The notes under the pieces: model-generated
Database searches by the model: none
Told to the model about the DNA's origin: nothing
What the model saw: the letters and a program-made list of their open reading frames with translations, nothing else
In this document: positions 26,651 to 34,847 of the stretch, in pieces
Position numbering within the stretch: the first letter of the stretch is position 1
Layout of the letters: every line of letters starts with the position of its first letter
Assembly (NCBI GenBank): GCA_964608095.1
Contig: CAZSMK010000061.1
Span: forward strand, 1-43,821
DNA length: 43,821 bases
Origin: CAZSMK01 sp964608095
GTDB taxonomy: Bacteria > Sumerlaeota > Sumerlaeia > MWCT01 > JAGHBZ01
Reading direction: 5' to 3'
Translations under genes and position numbers: made by a program

Positions 26651-26932
26651 TTATTCTTCACCGAATTTATTATTTATCAATTCAACTAAACTTGAAAGCG
26701 CTTTTTCGCATTCCACACTATCGCCTTCGACTTCAATGGTAATAATCGTTCCCTGCGCCGCGGCAAGCATCATCAAACCCATTATACTCTTGCCATCTAC
26801 TACCACGCCATCTTTAATGACATGGACATCGCATTTTTTGTGAAGACTTGCCGCTTGTACAAACATAGCACAAGGTCGAGCATGTAATCCAAGACTGTTC
26901 TTTATTTCTACTGTAGCGCTTTTTTTAGCCAT
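26651..26932 (-). CDS. ptsH: Phosphocarrier protein HPr
   Basis: A 93-residue phosphocarrier between EI and IIA proteins. The phosphohistidine loop is GLHARPC (His17), where most HPr proteins have GLHARPA. The regulatory-serine region reads DGKSIMGLM (Ser49), so phosphorylation by an HPr kinase is possible, although no hprK is in the window. It is directly followed by ptsI. The region upstream on the minus strand has TTGACA (26997-26992) and TATAAT (26967-26962), but 24 bp apart. With IIA at 40161 and no permease, a regulatory phosphorelay is likely. Confidence 0.95.
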   Translation of the reverse strand: MAKKSATVEIKNSLGLHARPCAMFVQAASLHKKCDVHVIKDGVVVDGKSIMGLMMLAAAQGTIITIEVEGDSVECEKALSSLVELINNKFGEE

Positions 26933-27043
26933 TGTAACGACTGATAATACCGGTGTGAAATATTATATAAGCTATTCGTCAGGGTTAAATGCTGTCAAGT
27001 TCTAACGCTACACTGTGAGAGAAAATAGTGTAATAAAAATCAG

Positions 27044-27073
27044 GACGAATAGGTCCTATAAGTCCTATTTGTC
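27044..27073. repeat. GTCCTAT-type inverted repeat, copy 1
   Basis: GACGAATAGG (27044-27053) pairs at 9 of 10 positions with CCTATTTGTC (27064-27073). A third GTCCTAT lies in the loop. Related sequences occur at 30274-30318 and 41395-41436, so this looks like a small dispersed intergenic element. Confidence 0.55.
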
Positions 27074-27177
27074 ATATATACTTAATCTTAAGAATTGCAA
27101 AAGCCGGTTCTGCTATAGTGTTCCCCCTTTTTGCGAATCACCCCCGAACTTGGCGCTTCTCTCCAGATACAAAATGC

Positions 27178-27207
27178 TTGACCCTTATATAGGAAATAGA
27201 GTATAAA
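27178..27207 (+). promoter_or_regulatory. Sigma-70-like promoter of the tRNA gene
   Basis: TTGACC (27178-27183) and TATAAA (27202-27207) have an 18-bp spacer and end 23 bp before the mature 5' end of the tRNA. This is a good position for a short leader. Confidence 0.55.
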
Positions 27208-27230
27208 AATATTTTGCAATGCGTTGGTAA

Positions 27231-27306
27231 GGGCCCATAGCTCAACTGGTAGAGCCACCGGCTCATAACCGGTAGGTCCCAGGTTCGACTCCTGGTGGGC
27301 CCACCA
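27231..27306 (+). tRNA. tRNA with CAU anticodon (Met elongator or Ile2)
   Basis: A 76-nt cloverleaf with the 3' CCA encoded. The acceptor stem GGGCCCA pairs with TGGGCCC, with discriminator A. The D-stem is GCTC/GAGC. The anticodon stem ACCGG/CCGGT is perfect, with CAT at 27264-27266, and the T-arm is CCAGG TTCGACT CCTGG. The G1-C72 pair excludes an initiator. The C4-G69 and C5-G68 pairs are features used by TilS to recognise tRNA-Ile2, whose anticodon C is modified to lysidine, but they also occur in some elongator Met tRNAs. I leave the choice open. A T-rich run follows the CCA and may end transcription. Confidence 0.95.
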
Positions 27307-27395
27307 TTTTTTTATTCCTTTTTCCTTGAAAAATCTTTCCTTCCTGTTATCTTGTGTAGTTAGATTACCTGATAAGCAAATGGATTCAGCAGATA

Positions 27396-28268
27396 ATGAT
27401 CAAAGAGCAGAAACCAGAGGTCTGGACGTGCCGTAACGTAAAGTTCTCCACTCGAGGGCGAATCCTCGTCATGGGAGTATTGAACGTAACTCCTGATTCG
27501 TTCTCGGATGGAGGACTCTTTTATTCCCGAGAAGCCGCAGTGCAGCAGGCTGAGAAGATGATCCATGACGGTGCGGATATACTTGATATCGGGGGTGAAT
27601 CAAGCCGACCCGGTGCCGAGCAGGTCTCTCTTGACGAGGAACTTACACGCATCCTTCCCATCATCAAAGACATCAAGAAAAAGTTCCCGATTCCGCTTTC
27701 TATCGATACTTATAAGGCGGCTGTGGCGCGGGAAGCCTTGAATCTCGGTGTTGAGATTATCAATGACATCACGGGTCTGCGTTACGATAGTGAAATGAAG
27801 TCGCTTGTTGCCGAATCGGGAGCCGGCATTGTCATTATGCACATGCAGGGCACACCCCAAACCATGCAAAAGGATCCGTTCTATGAGGATGTAGTAGGCG
27901 AGATAGCCGTTTTTTTGAAACGACAAATCGACGAGGCGGTGACAGCGGGCATCGGACATGAGCAGATTGTCGTGGACCCGGGGATTGGATTCGGCAAAAC
28001 TAAACAGCACAATCTTGATATCCTTGCAAATCTCAACATAATAAAAGATCATTGTAATCGCCCGATTTTGGTTGGAGCGTCGCGTAAACGTTTTATCGGG
28101 TATATTCTCGACGGATTGCCTACTGAGGAAAGAATCTACGGTAGTGTTGCCGCTGCCCTGTCAGCCGTTTCCAGCGGCGCTGCTATTGTCAGAGTTCATG
28201 ATGTTCTCGCAACAAGACAAGCTTTGCGCGTCTTTGAAGAGATACACCATTTTAAACGAACGAGGTAA
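27396..28268 (+). CDS. folP: Dihydropteroate synthase
   Basis: Joins p-aminobenzoate to dihydropterin diphosphate in folate synthesis, cytoplasmic. The 290-residue TIM barrel has the pterin-binding signatures MGVLNVTPDSFSDGG (residues 25-39) and GADILDIGGESSRPGAE (about 62-78), then DTYKAAVAREALNLG, INDITGL, IVIMHMQGTP, DPGIGFGKT, ILVGASRKRFIG and RVHDV. All catalytic loops are present. It starts 89 bp after the tRNA and may share its promoter by read-through. The acetyltransferase gene follows by 3 bp. Confidence 0.97.
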   Translation: MIKEQKPEVWTCRNVKFSTRGRILVMGVLNVTPDSFSDGGLFYSREAAVQQAEKMIHDGADILDIGGESSRPGAEQVSLDEELTRILPIIKDIKKKFPIPLSIDTYKAAVAREALNLGVEIINDITGLRYDSEMKSLVAESGAGIVIMHMQGTPQTMQKDPFYEDVVGEIAVFLKRQIDEAVTAGIGHEQIVVDPGIGFGKTKQHNLDILANLNIIKDHCNRPILVGASRKRFIGYILDGLPTEERIYGSVAAALSAVSSGAAIVRVHDVLATRQALRVFEEIHHFKRTR

Positions 28269-28271
28269 CCC

Positions 28272-28838
28272 ATGAACGGACACAAACCTTTTATGGAGAG
28301 CGAACATATTTTCCTTCGTACGGTCGAAATCGACGACGCGCCGTTTCTTGCTTATTGCTATAATAGTCCCGACTCTCGACCCACCTTTTTCACGTCGTTC
28401 CCCAAGAATACTCAAAAACAAGTTGAGATAATCAAGAATCTTTATGAGCCGCCCTATGAGTACGTCCCTTTTATTATTTGTGAAAAAGAGAGTAAGGAGG
28501 CTGTTGGAGTGACTGCGTTCCATCGGATGGATATGATAAGCCGATCTACGGTCTTTTCCATCATAATCCCTGATAATGAAAACTGGGGTAAAGGGTATGG
28601 AAGCGACGCCACGGAGCTGATGGTTGAGTATGGTTTTGATATCCTCAATCTCAATCGAATTCAACTACATGTCTTTGCGGAAAACATCAGAGGGATAAAT
28701 GCGTATGAGAAGGCGGGATTTCTCAGGGAAGGGCTCTTGCGCCAGGCGATGTATCACAACGACAGGTACTGCGATTTTTATATAATGGCGATACTTCGCG
28801 AGGACTATTACGGTCGCAAAGACGAGATTGAAGATTAA
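28272..28838 (+). CDS. GNAT-family N-acetyltransferase (RimJ/RimL-like)
   Basis: A 188-residue cytoplasmic acetyl-CoA-dependent acetyltransferase. The N-terminal segment (SEHIFLRTVEIDDAPFLAYC) and the acetyl-CoA-binding motif (NENWGKGYGSDATELMVEYGF, with GKGYGSDA as the pyrophosphate loop) fit Acetyltransf_3. Asn-rich NLNRIQLHVFAENIRGINAYEKAGF and FREG-like LREG follow. The substrate could be a protein N-terminus, an amine or an antibiotic and cannot be told. It lies 3 bp after folP, with GAGG in the folP tail as its ribosome site. Confidence 0.9.
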   Translation: MNGHKPFMESEHIFLRTVEIDDAPFLAYCYNSPDSRPTFFTSFPKNTQKQVEIIKNLYEPPYEYVPFIICEKESKEAVGVTAFHRMDMISRSTVFSIIIPDNENWGKGYGSDATELMVEYGFDILNLNRIQLHVFAENIRGINAYEKAGFLREGLLRQAMYHNDRYCDFYIMAILREDYYGRKDEIED

Positions 28839-28929
28839 GGGACCTAATGGCGAGCAAGAATTCTTCTCGTGGCAACGTATGCGAGCACAAAAATACAACG
28901 AGGCCTTCTTCTCTTTTTTTCAAGCCATC

Positions 28930-29517
28930 CTATTCTTCTTCTTTCTGAGGGGTGATGATAAAGCGTGCCGGGTCGTAGTGGTGCTGCATAATGCGCGCGA
29001 TTATCCCGTCGAATATCTCTTTATCCATGGTGGGTGTTCTGCTCAGTATCCAGAGGTATTTACGCCTCGGTTCACCTACGACGGCAAATTCATAGTTCTC
29101 GTCGAGGTCGATAATCCAGTAATCAGATGAGAAGGGCCAGAAAAATCTGACCTTGAGCTTTGCATTTGTTTTTTCATCGGCTACCCAGGCGATTCCTTTC
29201 GCTGATTTTTCCTTGCCGTCGAAAGTCTTATACCGGCATTTGTTCAATACGTCGATTTTGCCGTCTTCCCTGAGCGTATAGGTGGCAGTAACGCCTACAC
29301 AATTTCGTTCGAAATACATAGGAAACCGCGCAATCTCATACCAGGTCCCCACGTAGCGATTCAGGTCGACATAATCAACCACTTCGAGCGGTGGAGCGGA
29401 TGACTTGCTAAATATGGCGCAACTAACCATAAGTCCTAAAAAGAAAGGATAGATAACGAGTTTTAAATACACCTTGCGATGCATAAAACGGGTCGTTTCT
29501 CCTTGCATAGATATCAT
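28930..29517 (-). CDS. Lipocalin (Blc-like), probably a lipoprotein
   Basis: A 195-residue envelope protein binding lipids or other small hydrophobic ligands. The lipocalin GxW signature is NRYVGTWYEIARFPMYFERNC (positions about 54-74). It continues with VTATYTLREDGKIDVLN, a DYWIIDLDENYEFAVVGEP strand and YLWILSRTP, as in Blc. The N-terminus has a hydrophobic stretch ending LMVSC, a near-consensus lipobox at Cys33. GGAG lies 8 nt before the ATG at 29517, which supports this start over the ATG at 29484. It is convergent with the acetyltransferase gene and divergent from the DUF3568 gene. Confidence 0.9.
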   Translation of the reverse strand: MISMQGETTRFMHRKVYLKLVIYPFFLGLMVSCAIFSKSSAPPLEVVDYVDLNRYVGTWYEIARFPMYFERNCVGVTATYTLREDGKIDVLNKCRYKTFDGKEKSAKGIAWVADEKTNAKLKVRFFWPFSSDYWIIDLDENYEFAVVGEPRRKYLWILSRTPTMDKEIFDGIIARIMQHHYDPARFIITPQKEEE

Positions 29518-29792
29518 GACATTTTCTCCAAATACATTCTCTCCCGATTTTTTAATAATCTTGTTTCACAACAATTATCGACCGGAATGGCAAAAAACTT
29601 GATTACGGCTTCGAAGGATGCGAATATTAATGTTATAAATGAAATATGACAACAAGGGGAGTCTACGAATAAAGGTTTTCATTATAGAACAATCGTATTT
29701 TGATAGAAAAGAACAGATAGGATTCGTAGTATGGTTAGCATAAAGGAAGGGAAGTTCGGCTTTGAATGGGTTGAATTTTATACTGTGGAGGA

Positions 29793-30203
29793 ATGAATGA
29801 AAAGACTATGAAATACCTGAATAACATAAGCAGGGTTTTATTTATTGTGAGTTTGCTGGTGGCAAACGGGTGTGCCCTTTTTCTTGTTGCAGGAGGCGCT
29901 GCAGCAGGTGCTGGTACCATTGCGTATATCAAGGGCGAGCTGAAGGCGATAGAGGAGGCATCGTTTGATCATGCGTGGGAAGCGACGCAGTCCGCCATAG
30001 AGGATATGGAATTTTTTGTCACCAGCCGCGAGAAAGATGCCGTGTCTGCTGAGCTCAAAGCTCGTGGCGCAGGGGATAAGAAAGTAACGGTAAAACTCGA
30101 GAAAGTTACCCCCACGTTAACTGAACTGCGAATCCGGGTGGGAGTATTCGGCGATGAATCACTCTCACGCCAGATTCTCGAAAAAATACGTCAGTACCTG
30201 TAA
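29793..30203 (+). CDS. DUF3568-type lipoprotein
   Basis: A 136-residue small lipoprotein. The signal ends VANGCALFLVAGGAAAGAG, with the lipobox Cys near residue 27, followed by a Gly/Ala-rich stretch typical of DUF3568. The soluble part (KAIEEASFDHAWEATQSAIE to RIRVGVFGDESLSRQILEKI) is the family's conserved core. Function is unknown. GGAGGA directly abuts the ATG at 29793 and lies 15 nt before an alternative ATG at 29808, so the start is uncertain. Confidence 0.75.
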   Translation: MNEKTMKYLNNISRVLFIVSLLVANGCALFLVAGGAAAGAGTIAYIKGELKAIEEASFDHAWEATQSAIEDMEFFVTSREKDAVSAELKARGAGDKKVTVKLEKVTPTLTELRIRVGVFGDESLSRQILEKIRQYL

Positions 30204-30273
30204 ACATCTACTTTTTTATTGTAGTGTGACCTTTTAGGACGACCGCCAAAAGGTAAACAAACATCCTGTTACA

Positions 30274-30318
30274 GTGTATCAGGACGAAATCGAGTGTCCG
30301 ACAAGTCCTGATGATACA
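30274..30318. repeat. GTCCTAT-type inverted repeat, copy 2
   Basis: ATCAGGAC (30278-30285) pairs perfectly with GTCCTGAT (30305-30312). A further TGTATC/GATACA match is offset by a 3-nt bulge. It shares the order CAGGACGAA, GTCC, AAGTCCT with the element at 27044. It lies in the 208-bp gap between the two small lipoprotein genes. Confidence 0.5.
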
Positions 30319-30411
30319 TTGCCCTCGAATAGGGGAATCCGTACATAAGGTGACAACCTTTTTCCGTATTATTAAGTCATATAGGGAAACGTTAATTTTC
30401 AGGAGTGGATT

Positions 30412-30873
30412 ATGAAGAGAAAAAACACTACCGAACCGTATCCATTTTTCATTCTTCTCATTTCCAGTTTGTGTTTTTTGATGTTCTCATGTGCGCCGTA
30501 TCGACCCGCACGGGTGGGCAGCGGTGATATGACCGAACCGCTATCAGTAAAAGGGACGGGTCATGAATTTTTTCGAGGGGTGACTAATATTGCCTTCTGC
30601 TGGCTGGAGATTCCTCACGAAATCGAGGCAGGGGTAAGGGAATCTACCTCAACGGGAAGTCCTTTCGGCATTGTATCACCCGCGTTTGCCTTCGTTATAG
30701 GGGCGTTGAATGGAACAGTATGGGGAGTCGAGCGAGCAATTGGTGGCGCATTTGAAGTAGTGCTCAGCCCCTTTCCCCCCTACGGACCCATTATGAGACC
30801 CGCCTATCCGCCGTATCTTAATTTCAAAAAGGAAGTCGTGGAACAACCGGAACATGAAGTACAACCGCGCTGA
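30412..30873 (+). CDS. TIGR04073-like exosortase-associated lipoprotein
   Basis: A 153-residue probable lipoprotein. The signal ends LMFSCAPY with the acylated Cys near residue 27. The body has the features I associate with TIGR04073: FFRGVTNIAFCWLEIPHEIE (residues 54-73), then SPFGIVSPAFAFVIGALNGTVWGVERAIGGAFEVVLSPFP and a proline/tyrosine-rich end. Family members are found in genomes with exosortase/PEP-CTERM systems; no exosortase or PEP-CTERM protein is in this window. AGGAG is 7 nt before the ATG. Confidence 0.75.
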   Translation: MKRKNTTEPYPFFILLISSLCFLMFSCAPYRPARVGSGDMTEPLSVKGTGHEFFRGVTNIAFCWLEIPHEIEAGVRESTSTGSPFGIVSPAFAFVIGALNGTVWGVERAIGGAFEVVLSPFPPYGPIMRPAYPPYLNFKKEVVEQPEHEVQPR

Positions 30874-30916
30874 ATGTAGGAGTCATATTAGAGATAGAAT
30901 AAAGTGCGAATTTTGA

Positions 30917-31852
30917 CTAATAAATGTCGGCGGTTTCGATATTGTTATCAGGACTATACCTGAACGTCGGGTGTTCTACGTTCGTGACCCTGAACATGAA
31001 CCGTATAATTCCTTTAAGCGTTTCGCTTGTTCGCAGCGTGGCGATTCCGTTTTCGTCAGTTACTGCCTTCACAGATTCTTTGAAGTCGCCGGAAAAAGAG
31101 CCTGTCACTGTAGCTCCGGCGATACCTTTATCCGTGCGATCAACAATAGTAACTTTCGCCACACCCTGTCTTTTGTTTAATTTTGCTTCTACCGTATCCA
31201 GATAGATATTTTTAACAAGGATAGATTTGTCAGGTGGGACGGGTGTTGGTGTAAGAGCCGGGAACGGCGCTCCGGGTGTCGAGACCGGAAAAGGTGTGAG
31301 CATTGCAACAGGTTTAGCTTGACCGGTAAGGGTGAACCGAACAGCATCGGCGATTACGGCTGAACCTTCAGCGCTTTTCATGGCATCGATGGTGACCTTG
31401 GCATCTCCCGCTGCAAAAGGGAAGGTCCCGATCTTTACCCATTCGCGATCGTGTTGTGTCTGATCGATGTTGATTCCATGACTTCCGTCGGCAGCCTCGA
31501 TCACGTAGTGAGCTTGAGCAACTCGATTGTCCCCTGCCCTGTAAAAAACGAATACATCGTAATTACCGCTTTTGCCAAGGGGGGCGGTCCACGTCGCACG
31601 ATATGGTTGTCCAGGTGTGGTGAACCGATAAGTACTTTCATCATACCCTTTGCTAAGGCTTGTTGTCCATGTGCCTGTCTCTTTGTAAAAAGGTTCGCCG
31701 TGGTCGTTGTCAACGATGATATCCGTGCCCGCTTGGGGTACTTCCGCCGCCGTGTCAACAGCAATAAAAGTAATTATCAGGAGCATCGCTGAGCAGATAA
31801 GTGTTATATAACACCGTTCTTTATTATGGTGAACATATTTTCGAGGATGCAT
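30917..31852 (-). CDS. Exported golvesin-like / Ig-like two-domain protein
   Basis: A 311-residue exported protein. An N-terminal signal covers about residues 1-36, with a long basic N-region. Residues 40-182 form a golvesin/xanthan-lyase-like beta-sandwich: DIIVDNDHGEPFYKETGTW, YRATWTAPLGKSGNYDVFVFY, AQAHYVIEAADG and AVIADAVRFTLTG. A Pro/Thr linker (about 185-210) leads to an Ig-like or carboxypeptidase-regulatory-like domain (212-300: VAKVTIVDRTDKGIAGATVTG). The layout parallels the protein at 10348, but an Ig-like domain replaces the thioredoxin one. AAGGAGG precedes the ATG. It is probably surface-associated or carbohydrate-binding. Confidence 0.75.
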   Translation of the reverse strand: MHPRKYVHHNKERCYITLICSAMLLIITFIAVDTAAEVPQAGTDIIVDNDHGEPFYKETGTWTTSLSKGYDESTYRFTTPGQPYRATWTAPLGKSGNYDVFVFYRAGDNRVAQAHYVIEAADGSHGINIDQTQHDREWVKIGTFPFAAGDAKVTIDAMKSAEGSAVIADAVRFTLTGQAKPVAMLTPFPVSTPGAPFPALTPTPVPPDKSILVKNIYLDTVEAKLNKRQGVAKVTIVDRTDKGIAGATVTGSFSGDFKESVKAVTDENGIATLRTSETLKGIIRFMFRVTNVEHPTFRYSPDNNIETADIY

Positions 31853-32067
31853 TATGGTTTCCTCCTTCAGGATTTTCTACCATGGATGGTATTGAAACTT
31901 ATCCATTAATACTTAAAATTTTACGTCACTATCAACCTGTTGCCAAGTGTTTTTTGCAAGGACAGAGATAGACGCGGACATCATCTACCACGGTACTTTC
32001 TCATCGGACTACCTGGTGGTTTTCTTAAGACAATTTCAAAGACTGAGTATCCAACACAGGGATATGT

Positions 32068-33528
32068 TTAGAGAACCGTAATATCGCCGGCTGATGAAAT
32101 CTGTATTTCGAGTTCCTGGCGACGTTCGTACAGAATGACCTGACCGGAAATCTTTACCTTTGCACCTGTACGTATTTTGTCTCTGTCGGGCATGATCTCG
32201 GTAACGCTATCCCATAGCGGAACCGTAATGCTTCCGGAATCATCCGTAACGGTAAGAAGTTTTCCCCCGCTGACATTGATCGAGCGCGTTATCTTGCCGG
32301 TGATGGTCACTTTCTGTCCGATCAATTGTCGGGAGATGGAACCTATGGTTATAACGCCAGTTACGGGGGTTGGCTGAGCAGTCGTATGTTCAACCTTGAT
32401 ATTAGACGCTCTATCAATCTTGATCTGCAAATTCCCCCGATATTCGTCGACTGTACCCGTAGCCTCCATAATCGAGTCAATGCGTGGGTGCTGGTCGGGA
32501 GGGAGTTCCCGGGCAACATCAGGCCAGTACACGACATCGATGCTTCTTCCACTGCTATCCTGTACACTTACGGTATTCGGGGCACTTGGTTGCCACGAAG
32601 GGCGGATGTTCTGGATAGTTCCTTTGATTGAAACAACCTGCCCGAGCATCGCCGAAGTTATATTCGATATGGAGGTATATATTCCTGTAGAGGGAATGCT
32701 CGTGGGTTGTGAAGGGAGCTCGGTTTTTTGTGCGACTCGACCGGATGGTGCGGATATCGCCGTAACGGATTCATCTGCAAGACGGAAGTCACCGGGTTTT
32801 GCAATATGAATTTCAAGTCGGTTATAAAACTCCTTCACCTCGCCTGTGGCTATCACATCCTTTTCAATCTGAAACCGTTCCTTATCGGGAATGGCTTTAT
32901 AAATGTCGGGCCAGATCACTATCCTGAGTGTCTCGGTTCCATCGGAAACATAATAGGAATAAGGAGCCGTACCGCTGGAAGGTGAGATGGCATTGACGAT
33001 GCTGCCTTTCACGGTAACGGTCTGTCCGATTTTTGATGCGGTTACCTGGTTCATGGGAATGTAGTGAACGATTTCAGTCCGGGGCGGGCTTGAAGGTTCT
33101 TGGGTCACCTCCGTTGCCGATTCAAACGTTTTTGCCAGTGCCCCTATAATCTTTGCAAACCGCTCAGGGTCTCTTCGCTCGATTATCTCCACGACCGGTT
33201 CGCCGTTTGGCGTGAATATTATGATACCGGGACTTTTAGTGATTCCATAATTGCTCGCAATTTCCATGTTGTTGTTTACGTCGATACCTACATTTATCAT
33301 GTTTTCGTCCATTATTTTGGAAACACGCGAATCGCTGAGGATAAGAGACTCAAATTCTTCGCACGACTCACTCCCCCGCATATAAAAATAGAGCATTATG
33401 GGCTTTGATTCACTTTTTGCTCGTGATAGGGCTTCATCAATTGTATTCATCCATTGACTTCCGCCTGCTGACACATGAGCGTTCACCATCAATACAAGGA
33501 AGAGTACGATGCAGAAAGTTCGTTTCAT
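32068..33528 (-). CDS. Exported thioredoxin-like protein with three OB folds
   Basis: A 486-residue exported protein of unknown function. I start it at the ATG at 33528 because AAGGAGGGAC lies just before it and a signal peptide follows (1-21, cleavage near VSA-GG). Residues 24-135 are a thioredoxin-like domain with KPIMLYFYMRGSESC; the CxxC position reads SESC (53-56), so only Cys56 remains, while the cis-proline region KSPG (Pro100) is kept. Three tandem OB-fold (tRNA_anti-like) domains follow at about 157-252, 283-380 and 392-486, each starting with IGQxVTVKG or a close variant and containing an hydrophobic WPD/WD segment. OB folds bind nucleic acids or oligosaccharides. Confidence 0.78.
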   Translation of the reverse strand: MKRTFCIVLFLVLMVNAHVSAGGSQWMNTIDEALSRAKSESKPIMLYFYMRGSESCEEFESLILSDSRVSKIMDENMINVGIDVNNNMEIASNYGITKSPGIIIFTPNGEPVVEIIERRDPERFAKIIGALAKTFESATEVTQEPSSPPRTEIVHYIPMNQVTASKIGQTVTVKGSIVNAISPSSGTAPYSYYVSDGTETLRIVIWPDIYKAIPDKERFQIEKDVIATGEVKEFYNRLEIHIAKPGDFRLADESVTAISAPSGRVAQKTELPSQPTSIPSTGIYTSISNITSAMLGQVVSIKGTIQNIRPSWQPSAPNTVSVQDSSGRSIDVVYWPDVARELPPDQHPRIDSIMEATGTVDEYRGNLQIKIDRASNIKVEHTTAQPTPVTGVITIGSISRQLIGQKVTITGKITRSINVSGGKLLTVTDDSGSITVPLWDSVTEIMPDRDKIRTGAKVKISGQVILYERRQELEIQISSAGDITVL

Positions 33529-33800
33529 GTGTCCCTCCTTTTTTAAAAAGAATAAAGAAAAGTAGTATTTAATATTCAGGCGCAAAAAAAGCAACCTTTT
33601 TCAAATCCGGGAGTAATACCACGATCATAAATGGCATGTGCTATGTTGACATTAGGAGAGAAGACTCCTGTTTGCTTATCTTACAACTCTATACTCCTTT
33701 AACATTAATGAGCCGGAAGAGTGTTAGTCTGAATCCATAACTTCTATGATCTTTCTCCTTTATGACAGCACAAGGGTTAAGTAAAATATGAGATTCAACC

Positions 33801-34748
33801 ATGGCACAACGAATTTCACATATATTTTTGATATTACTTCTTTTGTTCTGCCTATCTCTCATATCAGGGGCATCGGTGAGTGGTGAGCATTTTTATATAA
33901 GAGAAGAGAAGGGATTATCCCGTGCTATCCTCGAGGACATTATCGAGGCGATAGAGTTGGCGCGTCAGGAAATAACGGATCAAGTCAAGCGTCCCTTATC
34001 TCAAAAAATCGAGATTGTTTTATGCAAAACTCCTGATGAATTCAATCAGCTTACGAACTTCAGCAGTGAGCATATACTGGCATGCGCCGTGCCGGAGAAA
34101 AGAATAATCTACGTTAATCTTTCGTTGTTAAGCCGACAGGAGCTCGAGCAGTTTCATCGCACAATGGTTCATGAATACGCCCATATCTATTTAGGCATCA
34201 TGTGCGACCGGCGTCTGCCCCGCTGGCTTGATGAGGGTATTGCCATGCATCTTTCCGGCGAATGGAGTTTGAACGACTCGATTAACCTTGCGTTCGCACG
34301 CTTTTTTGGGAGCCATATAGAGTTATCTGAACTCGAGTCTACGTTTCCGGGCGATCCACGAAGAATGCGGCTTGCATATCTTCAGAGTTATTCGCTTGTT
34401 TCACTTATTCTAAAAGAACGGTATAGAAATGCCGACATAAGCGTTTTTGTAAATGATTTGACCGCACCATCGAGTGGGCTTGAACTCATTAACCTTTATT
34501 GGAATCCACTTGTCCGTGATGGGTATGAACGCTATTGGTTTAATGCTTCGAAATATTCTTTCAGGAATATGCTCGTTGTACTTGCCGTGGCGTTCAACAC
34601 TATTTTTTGGTTTGGCGTAGGGGTTCTCTTTATCGTCGCATACATTAGGAAACGCCGAAGCGTAAGGCCACTTTTAGATGAATGGGAATTTGAAGAGCAT
34701 CTCCTTTCTTCACTCAACTCGAGCGATTACGAGAGTGATGAAGAGTAA
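33801..34748 (+). CDS. Membrane-anchored peptidase MA-family metalloprotease
   Basis: A 315-residue protein. Signal or anchor at 1-23, then a gluzincin-type domain with HEYAH (124-128) and the third zinc ligand in WLDEGIA (Glu145), as in peptidase MA-like proteins. A C-terminal membrane segment (about 255-278) is followed by a basic-then-acidic cytoplasmic tail. The catalytic domain should face the periplasm. Substrate unknown. There is no clear ribosome site before the ATG at 33801. It is divergent from the thioredoxin-OB gene and convergent with the TPR-CBM gene. Confidence 0.83.
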   Translation: MAQRISHIFLILLLLFCLSLISGASVSGEHFYIREEKGLSRAILEDIIEAIELARQEITDQVKRPLSQKIEIVLCKTPDEFNQLTNFSSEHILACAVPEKRIIYVNLSLLSRQELEQFHRTMVHEYAHIYLGIMCDRRLPRWLDEGIAMHLSGEWSLNDSINLAFARFFGSHIELSELESTFPGDPRRMRLAYLQSYSLVSLILKERYRNADISVFVNDLTAPSSGLELINLYWNPLVRDGYERYWFNASKYSFRNMLVVLAVAFNTIFWFGVGVLFIVAYIRKRRSVRPLLDEWEFEEHLLSSLNSSDYESDEE

Positions 34749-34847
34749 GGCGATGAGCGCTTTCCGTGAAATTCAAAAAGAGTAAGATTCCCTTTTATTG
34801 ACCTTCGTGAGATACGATTTACCGATTAAACACCCCAACTTGTTCGC

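Noticed and set aside
26962..26998. TTGACA and TATAAT upstream of ptsH as a promoter.
   Set aside because: The two hexamers are about 24 bp apart, too far for a standard sigma-70 promoter.
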